NCBI RefSeq assembly: GCF_900142735.1
Contig: NZ_FRBY01000001.1
Span: forward strand, 372,001-436,000
Direction of reading: 5' to 3'
DNA length: 64,000 nucleotides
From: Flavobacterium saccharophilum
GTDB lineage: Bacteria; Bacteroidota; Bacteroidia; Flavobacteriales; Flavobacteriaceae
The notes beneath the pieces were generated by a model. The model searched no databases and had not been told where the DNA came from. It saw nothing but the letters and a program-made list of their open reading frames with translations. Within the stretch, counting starts at the first letter, position 1, and every line of letters starts with the position of its first letter. Below are positions 31,734 to 40,321 of this stretch, piece after piece. A program made the translations under genes and the position numbers.

Positions 31734-32429
31734 CTTAACTCGAACCGTGCGTTGTTCAATTCTCTTTTCAAACTTTTCTCCCTGAAAAATACGTTGTACC
31801 ATGATTCCCGGAATATGGATTTGATTTGGATCTAAAGTCCCAACCGGAACTAATTCTTCGACCTCTGCAATCGTAATTTTTCCTGCTCCCGCCATACAAG
31901 CGTTGAAGTTTCTTGCGGTTCCTTTAAAAATAAGATTTCCAGCTTCATCACCTTTCCATGCTTTTACAATTGCAAAGTCGGCTTTGAAAGCTTCTTCCAT
32001 GATATGCATTTTTCCATTGAATTCGCGGACTTCTTTTCCTTCAGCCACTTCGGTTCCGTAGCCCGCAGGTGTAAAGAAAGCTGGAATTCCGGCTTGTGCT
32101 GCACGACAACGTTCTGCTAAAGTTCCTTGTGGAGTTAATTCCACTTCCAATTCTCCAGAAAGCATCTGGCGTTCGAACTCTGCATTTTCACCTACATAAG
32201 ATGAAATCATTTTTTTGATTTGTTTCTTCTGCAAAAGCAATCCTAAACCAAAATCATCAACTCCTGCATTATTAGAGATACAAGTCAAATCTGAAATTGT
32301 GGTATTTACTAAGGCTGCAATTGTATTCTCAGGAATTCCACACAATCCAAAACCTCCAAACATGATGGTCATACTGCTTTCGATTCCTGCAACTGCTTCC
32401 TGAACATTATTTACTTTTTTTGTTATCAT
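31728..32429 (-). CDS. scoA: 3-oxoacid CoA-transferase subunit A
   Basis: A 233-residue alpha subunit of succinyl-CoA:3-ketoacid CoA-transferase: [36 protein letters not shown] at the N-terminus, TSNNAG-type loop [17 protein letters not shown], and [16 protein letters not shown], all family landmarks. It partners with scoB downstream to move CoA between acyl acids. The last codons and stop lie in copy 3 of the repeat. The pair is usually contiguous; here about 1.2 kb of inserted sequence separates them. Confidence 0.93.
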   Translation of the reverse strand: MITKKVNNVQEAVAGIESSMTIMFGGFGLCGIPENTIAALVNTTISDLTCISNNAGVDDFGLGLLLQKKQIKKMISSYVGENAEFERQMLSGELEVELTPQGTLAERCRAAQAGIPAFFTPAGYGTEVAEGKEVREFNGKMHIMEEAFKADFAIVKAWKGDEAGNLIFKGTARNFNACMAGAGKITIAEVEELVPVGTLDPNQIHIPGIMVQRIFQGEKFEKRIEQRTVRVKN

Positions 32430-32532
32430 AACAAACTGTCTTTATTACCGTATAATTTTGATAAAAATAAGATTTTTAGATTAATTTATAACGATTTCGT
32501 AAAAAATAAAGTCAACACAATCCAAAAAAAAC

Positions 32533-32582
32533 ATCCTTTTGCATTCTTCTGAATTTCAGAAGCCACAAAAGGATATTTTTTA
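32533..32582 (-). terminator. Terminator after the PBP1A operon
   Basis: ATCCTTTTG (32533-32541) pairs with CAAAAGGAT (32566-32574), and CTTCTG (32546-32551) with CAGAAG inside. On the minus strand it is followed by a T-run (32525-32531 as A). It ends the pbp1A-gldH-ricT transcript. Confidence 0.8.
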
Positions 32583-32599
32583 TTTAAAGAGAACTGAAT

Positions 32600-34906
32600 T
32601 TACAATTCGAATTCGTCTGTATTTTGTTCTGTTTGCGTAGTGTCTTTTACCACAGCAGGTCTTTGATAACAATCTACTTTTATAGAGAGATTTGCTGGTC
32701 TTTCAAATTCTGATTTAGAAATTTGAAGCGCTTCATCCTTATAACAAAGTTTCATAAAATAAGCCCAAACCGGCAATGCTGCTGTAGCTCCCTGACCATA
32801 AGTTAAACTTTTGAAACGTGCTGAACGATCTTCACAACCAACCCAAACTCCAGTTACTAAATTCGGAACCATACCCATAAACCAACCGTCTGACTGGTTT
32901 TGTGTTGTTCCCGTTTTACCCGCAATTGGATTTCTAAACATATATGGATATCCTGTCCAACGGTTATCTCCACTACCTCCGCCTTCTGTACGCAAACGCG
33001 CTCCCGAACCGGTTTCAGTAACTCCTTCTAATAATTTGATTACTGCAAAAGCAATATCTTTATTTAAAACATCATGAGATTCCGGAATTGGCTCGTAAAT
33101 AACCTCACCACTTTTATTTTCAATTCGGCTTAAAAACTGAGGTTTTACATAAACACCCTGATTAGCAAATGTACTATAAGCCGCAACCATATCTTCAACA
33201 GTAATATCAACAGCACCTAACGCGATTGAAGGCTGTACCGGAATTTCTGTTTTTACTCCTAATTTTTGTGTCAATTCTACAACAGCTTCAGGACCAGTTC
33301 TGTCAATTAATTTTGCTGAAACTGTATTGATAGAACCAGCTAAAGCTTGTTTTAAAGTCACCATCCCGCGGTAGGTATGGTTTGAGTTTCTTGGTTCCCA
33401 ATCTTCTGTTACGTGATGACGCCCTTTGCGAATCACAAATGGTCCGTCTAAAATTGAATCACAAGGAGACATATTTAATTGTTCGATCGCAGTTGCATAA
33501 ACAAATGGTTTAAAAGTAGAACCAACTTGTCTTGCTCCCTGTCCAACGTGATCGTATTGGAAATATTTGTAATTGATACCACCAACCCAGGCCTTAATAT
33601 TACCCGTTTGTGGTTCCATAGACATTAAACCAGATTGCAAAAAGTGCTTGTAATAACGAATAGAATCCAACGGAGTCATAATGGTATCGCGTTCCCCTTT
33701 CCATGTAAAAATACGCATTTGCGTTTTTACTTTGAATGAAGCAATGATATCATCTTCACTTTTATCCATATCTTTCATGATAGCCCAACGCGTAGAATTT
33801 TTCATCGCCTGCATCATAAGCTTCTCAGTTTCTGCCTGGGTGATATTTACGAAAGGTGCATTTTTATTGTTTTTCTGGTCGATGAAAAATTGTTGTTGTA
33901 AATTTTTCATGTGTTCAGTAACCGCTTCTTCCGCATAAGCCTGCATTCTTGAATCGATGGTTGTGTAAATTTTCAATCCATCTTTGTAGATATCGTAATC
34001 AGAACCATCTGGCTTTTTGTTTTCAGCAACCCATTTTTTCATGTAATCACGAAGGTATTCTCTGAAATAAGTTGCCGTTCCTTCACGGTGACTTTCTAAT
34101 TTGAATTTTAATGCTATTGGTAATGCTTTGTATTTCTCTTTTTCAGACTCCGTAATCATCTTGGCTTTTACCATTTGACCCAATACCACATCACGACGGT
34201 TTTTAACACCAACAGGGTTTCGCAACGGATTATAAAGAGATGAATTATTAAACATTCCAACCAATATTGCCGATTCGTCAATAGTTAGATCTTTAGGTTC
34301 TTTGGAAAAATAAGTTTGAGATGCAGAACTTACCCCAACGGCGTAATTTCCGAAATCATAAACGTTGCAATACATGGCTAAGATCTCATTTTTGGTATAT
34401 TGCCTTTCCAAACGAATCGCAATAATCCATTCTTTTATCTTTTGTACTATTCTAAAAGGCAAAAAACTAGATCCTCCACGATGAAATAACTGTTTTGCTA
34501 ACTGCTGTGTCAGGGTACTAGCTCCTCCATTCGTTCCCAACGAAAAAGCTGCACGTAAAGTTCCACGCCCGTCAATTCCTGAATGCTCATAAAAACGCGC
34601 ATCTTCTGTTGCGACCAAAGCGTCTACAAGGTTTTTTGGCAAATCTGAATATTTAAGCTGTGATCTATTGGTTTTAAAGTATTTACCAAGCACTACTCCA
34701 TCAGAAGAAATAATCTCGGTAGCCAAATTAGAATCCGGGTTTTCCAAATCTTCAAAAGACGGCATTGAACCGAATAATCCCCAGGAGGCAAATAAAAAGA
34801 AAGCTAAAATACCAAGCAAAGTATAAGCAAAAACCCGCCAAAACTTCTTTTTATAGTAATTAATATCTTTAACGCTATTTGATTGATTGTTTTTTTTAGC
34901 AGCCAT
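32600..34906 (-). CDS. Class A penicillin-binding protein (PBP1A-like)
   Basis: A 768-residue bifunctional peptidoglycan synthase. One membrane helix (about residues 29-50) anchors it in the inner membrane. The GT51 glycosyltransferase follows (EDARFYEHSGID, GASTLTQQLAKQLF, ERQYTKNEILAMYCN). The transpeptidase has S-x-x-K in GSTFKPFVYA (near residue 465), SIN, and AGKTGTTQNQSDGWF. An Asp/Glu/Gln-rich tail ends it. It builds the cell wall. It is the last gene of an operon with gldH (10-base gap) and ricT. Confidence 0.95.
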   Translation of the reverse strand: MAAKKNNQSNSVKDINYYKKKFWRVFAYTLLGILAFFLFASWGLFGSMPSFEDLENPDSNLATEIISSDGVVLGKYFKTNRSQLKYSDLPKNLVDALVATEDARFYEHSGIDGRGTLRAAFSLGTNGGASTLTQQLAKQLFHRGGSSFLPFRIVQKIKEWIIAIRLERQYTKNEILAMYCNVYDFGNYAVGVSSASQTYFSKEPKDLTIDESAILVGMFNNSSLYNPLRNPVGVKNRRDVVLGQMVKAKMITESEKEKYKALPIALKFKLESHREGTATYFREYLRDYMKKWVAENKKPDGSDYDIYKDGLKIYTTIDSRMQAYAEEAVTEHMKNLQQQFFIDQKNNKNAPFVNITQAETEKLMMQAMKNSTRWAIMKDMDKSEDDIIASFKVKTQMRIFTWKGERDTIMTPLDSIRYYKHFLQSGLMSMEPQTGNIKAWVGGINYKYFQYDHVGQGARQVGSTFKPFVYATAIEQLNMSPCDSILDGPFVIRKGRHHVTEDWEPRNSNHTYRGMVTLKQALAGSINTVSAKLIDRTGPEAVVELTQKLGVKTEIPVQPSIALGAVDITVEDMVAAYSTFANQGVYVKPQFLSRIENKSGEVIYEPIPESHDVLNKDIAFAVIKLLEGVTETGSGARLRTEGGGSGDNRWTGYPYMFRNPIAGKTGTTQNQSDGWFMGMVPNLVTGVWVGCEDRSARFKSLTYGQGATAALPVWAYFMKLCYKDEALQISKSEFERPANLSIKVDCYQRPAVVKDTTQTEQNTDEFEL

Positions 34907-34916
34907 AACTATATTT

Positions 34917-35396
34917 CTAATCTTTTTGTTCTATTCTAAAACCTACGTCTGTAACACCTTCTAACTCCTCAACACCTGGTATTTTACCAGATTGTCTAAC
35001 AGCTTGTTTGATATGTACTTTGTATTTTCCTCTAAACTTAACATCTTCTTTATAAAACAGTTTACTTTCTTTAATGTCTGTAAAACCGTTTCCTAACAGC
35101 GTTCCGTCCGGATTTGCCATTTGATATTCTAACGTATCTACTTTCGTGAAACCATTTGGCATTTCAAGAGACACAATTAAAAACAAATTATTGAATGGAT
35201 AATTGTTATTGTCTCTCAAATTTACAAATAAATTGTATTTTTTGGTGGAATCTAAAACGGGCAAATCAAAAGTTACAACACTGTCTTTATGCCACGCACT
35301 TCCAACAGATTTGTACTCATCAAAAACTCTTTTCTTATCACAAGAAAAAAGAAGTATTGCTGCCAAAAGAAGAATTCCGCTATTTTTTATTCTCAT
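34917..35396 (-). CDS. gldH: Gliding motility lipoprotein GldH
   Basis: A 159-residue lipoprotein: signal sequence and lipobox LLFSC with the lipidated C19. The mature part has SAWHKDSVVTFDLPVLDS and YNLFVNLRDNNNYPFNNLFLIV, typical of GldH, and a PDGTLLGNGFTDIKESKLF stretch. GldH is one of the Gld lipoproteins needed for gliding in Flavobacterium johnsoniae, probably on the periplasmic side of the outer membrane. Its start overlaps the end of ricT by 17 bases. The position beside ricT and pbp1A is, as far as I know, shared by flavobacteria. Confidence 0.92.
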   Translation of the reverse strand: MRIKNSGILLLAAILLFSCDKKRVFDEYKSVGSAWHKDSVVTFDLPVLDSTKKYNLFVNLRDNNNYPFNNLFLIVSLEMPNGFTKVDTLEYQMANPDGTLLGNGFTDIKESKLFYKEDVKFRGKYKVHIKQAVRQSGKIPGVEELEGVTDVGFRIEQKD

Positions 35397-36726
35397 TTTT
35401 AGTAATAATTATAGGTTTTCTTGGCTCAGCTGGCTTATTGTCATTCGAATTATTTGGCTTATTCGACTGATTTTGCTTGTTGTGCGGTTTATTCGATTTA
35501 TTCGGATTACCACCAGCTGGTTTATTATTGTTGTTATTATTATTTCCTTGTTGAGGTTTATTTGGTGCCGGAGCAGCTACAACAGCGCCTTCCGCATTTG
35601 GTTTGCGTTTGCGATTTGGTTTTTTCTTTTTCTTCGGCTGATCAAAACGCGTTAAACTTTCCTGACCCATGGCGTTATTAAAGTCTTTTTCAGGTTCTGA
35701 AACAACTTCTATTGCGAAATCTTCTAAAGAAGAAACTTTGTTTTTCTGCTTATTTTCTGCAATAATCTCTTTTACCTGATCAATTTTCAAAACATGCCAG
35801 TTTGCAAAATTATTGGTGTATGCAAACCACATTAAACCTTTAAAAATATCTTGTTTTTGACAGATTGCATCTCCTTTTTCTGTTACTAATTTAGTATCAT
35901 AATCAGGAAAATCTTTCAGCGCATCCATGTAAGTATCAAGCTCATAATTTAAGCAACACTTTAATTTTCCGCATTGTCCGGCTAATTTTTGAGGATTCAG
36001 CGAAAGCTGTTGGTAACGCGCTGCAGATGTATTGACACTTCTAAAATCTGTCAACCAGGTCGAACAGCAAAGTTCACGTCCACAAGAACCAATTCCACCT
36101 AAACGAGCTGCTTCCTGACGGAAACCCACTTGCTTCATTTCTACTCTTGTACTAAATTCTTTAGCAAAATCTTTAATCAAAAGTCTAAAATCGACTCTGT
36201 CATTTGCGGTATAATAAAAAGTCGCTTTCGATCCGTCTCCCTGAAATTCAATATCAGAAATTTTCATTTCTAATTTATGCTGAATTGCCAATTCACGCGC
36301 ACGAACTTTCATTGGTTCCTCACGATCACGCGCTACAGACCAAATATCAATGTCTTTTTGAGATGCTTTTCTGTAAATTTTTGGAACTTCGTTGCTTTCG
36401 TGGTTTACACCTTTCTTCTTCATTTGAATTTTTACCAATTCTCCTGTCAAAGTCACAATTCCGATATCATGTCCTGGCGATGCAACAGTTGCTACAATAT
36501 CACCAATACTTAAAGTTAATTTCTCTGAATTTCTAAAAAATTCCTTGCGGCCGTTTTTAAAACGAACCTCAACACAATCAAAAATCGCCTCTCCATTAGA
36601 CGGGCTCATGTTAGAAAGCCAATCAAAAACCGTCAATTTATTGCAGCTATCGGTGCCGCAAGTCCCATTATTTTTACAACCTTTTGGTGCGCCACCATCT
36701 GAGGTTGAACAACTTGTACATGCCAT
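35380..36726 (-). CDS. ricT: PSP1-domain RicT-like regulatory protein
   Basis: A 448-residue PSP1 family protein. Residues 1-30 are Cys-rich (CTSCSTSDGGAPKGCKNNGTCG), and the PSP1 region (about residues 50-320) contains RVEMKQVGFRQEAARLGGIGSCGRELCCSTWL and LAGQCGKLKCCLNYE, the Cys clusters that mark RicT/YaaT proteins and are thought to bind iron-sulfur. In Bacillus RicT is part of a complex that controls RNase Y and development. Residues about 350-448 are low complexity (N, K, P, G), perhaps disordered. It overlaps gldH. Confidence 0.9.
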   Translation of the reverse strand: MACTSCSTSDGGAPKGCKNNGTCGTDSCNKLTVFDWLSNMSPSNGEAIFDCVEVRFKNGRKEFFRNSEKLTLSIGDIVATVASPGHDIGIVTLTGELVKIQMKKKGVNHESNEVPKIYRKASQKDIDIWSVARDREEPMKVRARELAIQHKLEMKISDIEFQGDGSKATFYYTANDRVDFRLLIKDFAKEFSTRVEMKQVGFRQEAARLGGIGSCGRELCCSTWLTDFRSVNTSAARYQQLSLNPQKLAGQCGKLKCCLNYELDTYMDALKDFPDYDTKLVTEKGDAICQKQDIFKGLMWFAYTNNFANWHVLKIDQVKEIIAENKQKNKVSSLEDFAIEVVSEPEKDFNNAMGQESLTRFDQPKKKKKPNRKRKPNAEGAVVAAPAPNKPQQGNNNNNNNKPAGGNPNKSNKPHNKQNQSNKPNNSNDNKPAEPRKPIIITKNENKK

Positions 36727-36741
36727 AATTATATATGTAGT

Positions 36742-36756
36742 GTTGCAAAAAGCAAC
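36742..36756 (-). promoter_or_regulatory. Hairpin in the ricT leader
   Basis: GTTGC-AAAAA-GCAAC (36742-36756) lies 16 bases upstream of the ricT ATG on the minus strand. TATCTTTA (about 36785-36792 complement) further up is close to a -7 element. A role for the hairpin is unproven. Confidence 0.35.
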
Positions 36757-36840
36757 TTAAGTTCATAAACGTTTAATCGGTAAAGATAGTATTTTTTTTA
36801 GTTTGCTTTTTATGCATTAAAACTAAATGCTTGTTAAATA

Positions 36841-36878
36841 AAAAAACCTATTTCACATTCTGCAAAATAGGCTTTTTT
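36841..36878 (-). terminator. Terminator after the rhuM pseudogene
   Basis: CCTATTT (36847-36853) pairs with AAATAGG (36865-36871), with A- and T-runs on both sides. It lies 40 bases after the end of the rhuM remnant on the minus strand. Confidence 0.8.
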
Positions 36879-36917
36879 ACTCTTTTTAGAAGTGAATTTA
36901 TGCTAAAACTCATTTTA

Positions 36918-37904
36918 TTATTTGAGTTTTTTTATTTCTTTATCAAAATCAGAAATTATTCTTTGAGTTTTATTAAAGACTTCATAAGCTGCAATTGCCT
37001 TTTTATCAGCCTGTAATTTGCTCATTTTGCCTTTTCCTTCCATTATTTTATAATCATTAAACGATAAGAATTTATTTACGCTTGTTGCCAATTGTTTCAT
37101 CGTAAAAGTATTCTCACGTTCAATTAATCCTTCAATGTAATCAAAATATCCCGTTACGGTTCGCTCCAATTGCTTAATTTCTTTTTCCTCTAAATAGTGT
37201 TTTGGCAATGACAACATCTGTTGTTAAAACACGTCCGTTTGGACTATTCTTCGAGGTTGTCAAACCCATATTTTCTTTTTTAGCGTCTGCAGTTCCAAAT
37301 ATTATTCAGCTGCTGTTTTTCCTCTTATAGCAAAGTGAAATTTATTTTGAACGATTGCATAGAAATTTTTAGTTATTTCCGCATTGTTATCATAATCAAT
37401 ACTGCATTCGGCAAAAATATCCGTTACTTGTTGGTAAATTCTCCTTTCACTAGCCCGAATAGAACGAACTCTTTGCAATAGTTCTTTGAAATAATCCTTA
37501 CCAAAAATTGCCTGACCTTGTTTTAAACGATTGTCATCTAAAACAAAACCTTTTATAATATATTCTTTTAAGGTTTGGGTTGCCCAGATTCTGAATTGGG
37601 TTGCTTTAGTAGAATTAACTCTGTATCCAACAGAAATGATGGCATCAAGATTATAAATTTTGGTTGAATAAATTTTGCCATCTTTGGCAGTATGTTCCAA
37701 AATGGAACTAACTGAATTTTCTACTAATTCGCCAGAATCAAAAATATTACCTAAATGTTTCGTTATTGCAGGTCTTTGAACACCAAACAATTCTGCGATT
37801 GTTTTTTGAGTTAACCACACTGATTCATTTTGAAGTAAAACATCAACACGTATTTCTCCGCTTGGTGCAGTATAAAGTATAAACTTCTTTAAATCGTTCT
37901 CCAT
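36918..37904 (-). pseudogene. rhuM: rhuM-family gene with two frameshifts
   Basis: Two separate frames together make one RhuM-type protein of about 328 residues: 37302-37904 (MENDLKKFILYTAPSGEIRV ... FHFAIRGKTAAE) and 36918-37217 (HYLEEKEIKQLERTVTGYFDYIEGLIERENTFTM ... FDKEIKKLK). The stretch between reads correctly (FGTADAKKENMGLTTSKN) only in a third frame. One A is missing near 37304-37305, and one A is extra in the run at 37200-37203. RhuM is a SPI-3 gene in Salmonella with a KilA/Fic-like helix-turn-helix start; its function is unknown. Either both shifts are real or they are sequencing errors. Confidence 0.82.
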
Positions 37905-38067
37905 AAATACTCTATTTCTATTTTCTCTATCTTCTTCAATAAGGAATCATCAAAGCATGAAATCTTAAATGAAAGTTTTAAACAAATATAACTATTGTCT
38001 ACTAAAAAGCTTCTTTTCCTAAACTGTTTTTGAGACATTTTGGATATCCATTTATTAGAACAAACAC

Positions 38068-38298
38068 TTAAATTTCCTTCACCGTAATAATTTTAACAGG
38101 ACAAACTTTCGCTGCTAATTCGCAACTTTCAACAATAGTATGATTAGGGGATTTCAAAGTAAAAAACCCTTTTGAATTCTGAGAATGAAGCAAAACCGAT
38201 TTCCCGTCTTTTTTTGACATTTGAAAATGAACCGGATCCATTTCGACGCAGTAATTACAGCCGATGCATTTGTCTCTTTGTAAGGTTATAATCACCAT
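38068..38298 (-). CDS. Single-cluster ferredoxin
   Basis: A 76-residue ferredoxin. C11-x2-C14-x2-C17 followed by C66-P binds one [4Fe-4S] cluster; C59 is extra. Its ATG overlaps the stop of the U32 gene (TAATG), so the two are co-translated. In E. coli the ho5U-forming U32 protein TrhP depends on a separate ferredoxin, YfhL. YfhL has two clusters, whereas this protein has one, so it may be an analogue rather than an orthologue. Cytosolic electron carrier. Confidence 0.88.
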   Translation of the reverse strand: MVIITLQRDKCIGCNYCVEMDPVHFQMSKKDGKSVLLHSQNSKGFFTLKSPNHTIVESCELAAKVCPVKIITVKEI

Positions 38299-39539
38299 TA
38301 TGCCTCAACTATTTTGTATAATTTATCAGACATTCTGATTCTGAAAGGCAATTTAAATGTACAATCATCACCTTTTGTCGCTTTTTCAGCAGCAATATCA
38401 CCTACAAACATTTCATCAATAATCATTTCCTGAGCTCCGGTACTTGGACCTGTTACCAAAATTCTATCTCCGATTTTAATATCGTAAGCCTCAATTTTGA
38501 ATTCTCCTACTTCTGCTTTTGGAAAATAATGGGTGCCTTTTCCCACATAAACTTTCTTTTGAGTTGCAGCAGATCCCGGAATATCACTCCATTCTCCCAA
38601 TTCCTGACCCAGATAATAGCCTGACCAAAAACCACGATTGTAAACGGTATTCAAGACTTCCATCCAAATTTCCACCTTTTCTTTAGAGAACGTTTTATCG
38701 TAATAGGCATCAATTGCTTCTCGATACGTTTTGATAACAGTCGCTACATATTCAGGAGCACGGCCACGACCTTCGATTTTTAAAACCTGAATTCCAGAAT
38801 CGATAACCTGATCTAAGAAATCTAGTGTACATAAGTCTTTTGGTGACATCATATATTCGTTATCCAGCTCGATTTCAAAACCCGTTTCCTGATCAATAAC
38901 GGTATATTTTTTTCTGCAATTTTGTTTGCAGGCACCACGATTGGCAGATGAATTATGCGAATGCAGACTCAAATAGCATTTTCCCGAAACCGCCATGCAC
39001 AAAGCTCCATGACCAAAAATTTCGATTTCAACTAAATTCCCGTTCGGCCCTTTTATTTGTTCTTTCTCAATTTGATCGGTAATTTTCTTTATTTGGCGCA
39101 AGCTTAATTCTCTGCTTAAAACCATGGTATCAGCAAATAAACTGTAGAATTTTATGGTTTCGATGTTCGTCACATTCAACTGTGTCGAAATATGAACTTC
39201 CATCGAAATACTTTTTGCCATGGCAATTACAGCTTGATCAGAAGCAATTACTGCAGTAATATTGGCTTCCTTGGCTTTGTTCAAAAGCGTTTTTACCACA
39301 GATAAATCATGATCGTAAATTATCGTGTTCAGCGTCAAATAACTTCTAACATTTTTGGCTTCACAGCGATTCGAAATTTCCTGCAGATCATCCATTGTGA
39401 AATTTACTGTAGCTCTTGCACGCATGTTAAGTTGTTCTACACCAAAGTAGATAGAATCTGCGCCATTATCAAGCGCAGCCTGAAGTGAATCAAAGCTCCC
39501 TGCGGGAGCCATGAGTTCAATTTTAGTATGTGATTTCAT
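38298..39539 (-). CDS. trhP: U32 family tRNA hydroxylation protein, TrhP-like
   Basis: A U32-family protein of about 413 residues. IELMAPAGSFDSLQAALDNGADSIYFGV opens the TIM-like barrel. GALCMAVSGKCYLSLHSHN and RGACKQNCRKKY hold the four Cys expected to bind an iron-sulfur cluster in TrhP/RlhA-type enzymes. TrhP makes 5-hydroxyuridine at tRNA U34 using prephenate. Residues about 333-413 form a C-terminal domain (KKVYVGKGTHYFPKAEVG ... RIRMSDKLYKIV) that recurs at the end of the neighbouring TrhO. The frame also starts at 39560; 39539 was taken because MKSHTKIELMAPAG is the family opening. It is co-transcribed with the ferredoxin. Confidence 0.88.
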   Translation of the reverse strand: MKSHTKIELMAPAGSFDSLQAALDNGADSIYFGVEQLNMRARATVNFTMDDLQEISNRCEAKNVRSYLTLNTIIYDHDLSVVKTLLNKAKEANITAVIASDQAVIAMAKSISMEVHISTQLNVTNIETIKFYSLFADTMVLSRELSLRQIKKITDQIEKEQIKGPNGNLVEIEIFGHGALCMAVSGKCYLSLHSHNSSANRGACKQNCRKKYTVIDQETGFEIELDNEYMMSPKDLCTLDFLDQVIDSGIQVLKIEGRGRAPEYVATVIKTYREAIDAYYDKTFSKEKVEIWMEVLNTVYNRGFWSGYYLGQELGEWSDIPGSAATQKKVYVGKGTHYFPKAEVGEFKIEAYDIKIGDRILVTGPSTGAQEMIIDEMFVGDIAAEKATKGDDCTFKLPFRIRMSDKLYKIVEA

Positions 39540-39600
39540 TTTTGTTGGTATTATCCCCAATGATTAAAAATCATTGGCAATGTTTTTTGTGTTTTTTTTT

Positions 39601-39845
39601 AATATAGCCCGTGGTTTCAACCACGGGAAACATATTATTATTGCGGATATTCATTGCGTCCCTGCGGTTGAAACCGCAGGCTATGTTTTACTTCTGTGTG
39701 TGGTATTTCAATATAGCCAGTGGTTTCAACCACGGGGACGTATTATTGTTGCGGATATCCATCGGGTCCCTGCGGTTGAAACCGCAGGCTATGTTTTGCT
39801 TTTGTTTGTGGTATTTCAATATAGCCCGTGGTTTCAACCACGGGG
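39601..39845. repeat. REP palindromes next to a RAYT transposase
   Basis: Alternating stem-loops at a period of 108-109 bases: CCCGTGGTTTCAACCACGGG at 39608-39627, near 39717-39736 (one arm base changed), and 39825-39844. Between them is the second type CCTGCGGTTGAAACCGCAGG at 39661-39680 and 39769-39788. Each pair carries ATAGCC or GGCTATG on the outside. It is a BIME-like array adjoining the transposase 3' end. The frames crossing it are not genes. Confidence 0.9.
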
Positions 39846-39862
39846 AACATATCGATGAGCAA

Positions 39863-40297
39863 TCATTTTTTCTCTAATCCATGCAGTTTTACAAAATCAT
39901 CAAATTCATCTTGACCGTTTTTCTTTAGATGATGTTCCTTTTGATTTTTAATATAATTGTAAGCGGCATTTAACTGGGATTCGCTGACAGAAAAAGCCGC
40001 ATAGCCGGTTTGCCACGCAAATTTTTCAAGGATAAGTTCTTCTCTATTTATAAAATGAGAAGAACTTCCTTTTATTTGCTTTACAATGTCTGTAATAGTT
40101 TTTTGTGGATTTTGTAAAAATAAAACATGAACATGATCTGGCATGCCATTTATAATTCTAACGGGACAACCTAGTTCAGTTAACTCTTGCCAAATGAAAT
40201 CGTACAGTTTTTTCTCAATTGAGAAATCAATTAATTCCTGACGATTTTTGGTTGCCCAAATTGCATGAATCCATAATTTGGTAAAGGATTGTGACAT
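39863..40297 (-). mobile_element. REP-associated tyrosine transposase (RAYT, Y1 family) gene
   Basis: A 144-residue single-strand transposase of the IS200-like Y1 family. MPDHVHVLFLQNP carries the HUH motif (H-V-H), and AYNYIKNQKEHH carries the catalytic Tyr. KLWIHAIWATKNRQELI at the start is typical of RAYTs. RAYTs do not form classical IS; they are domesticated enzymes that recognise and move REP palindromes, which lie here directly at the 3' side (39601-39845). The gene and its REPs are inserted between the trhP-like and trhO-like genes, in their orientation. Confidence 0.92.
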
Positions 40298-40321
40298 AAA
40301 TAAATTAGCTCAAATTTTTGG

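Noticed and set aside
36204..36536. Plus-strand frames across ricT
   Set aside because: Shadows of a well-supported minus-strand gene with clear Cys-cluster motifs.
39574..39877. Two short frames over the REP palindromes, and a CRISPR-like look of the array
   Set aside because: The frames only read the palindromes. The units are alternating REP hairpins next to a RAYT gene with 108-109-base period, not 25-40-base direct repeats with unique spacers, and no cas genes are present.
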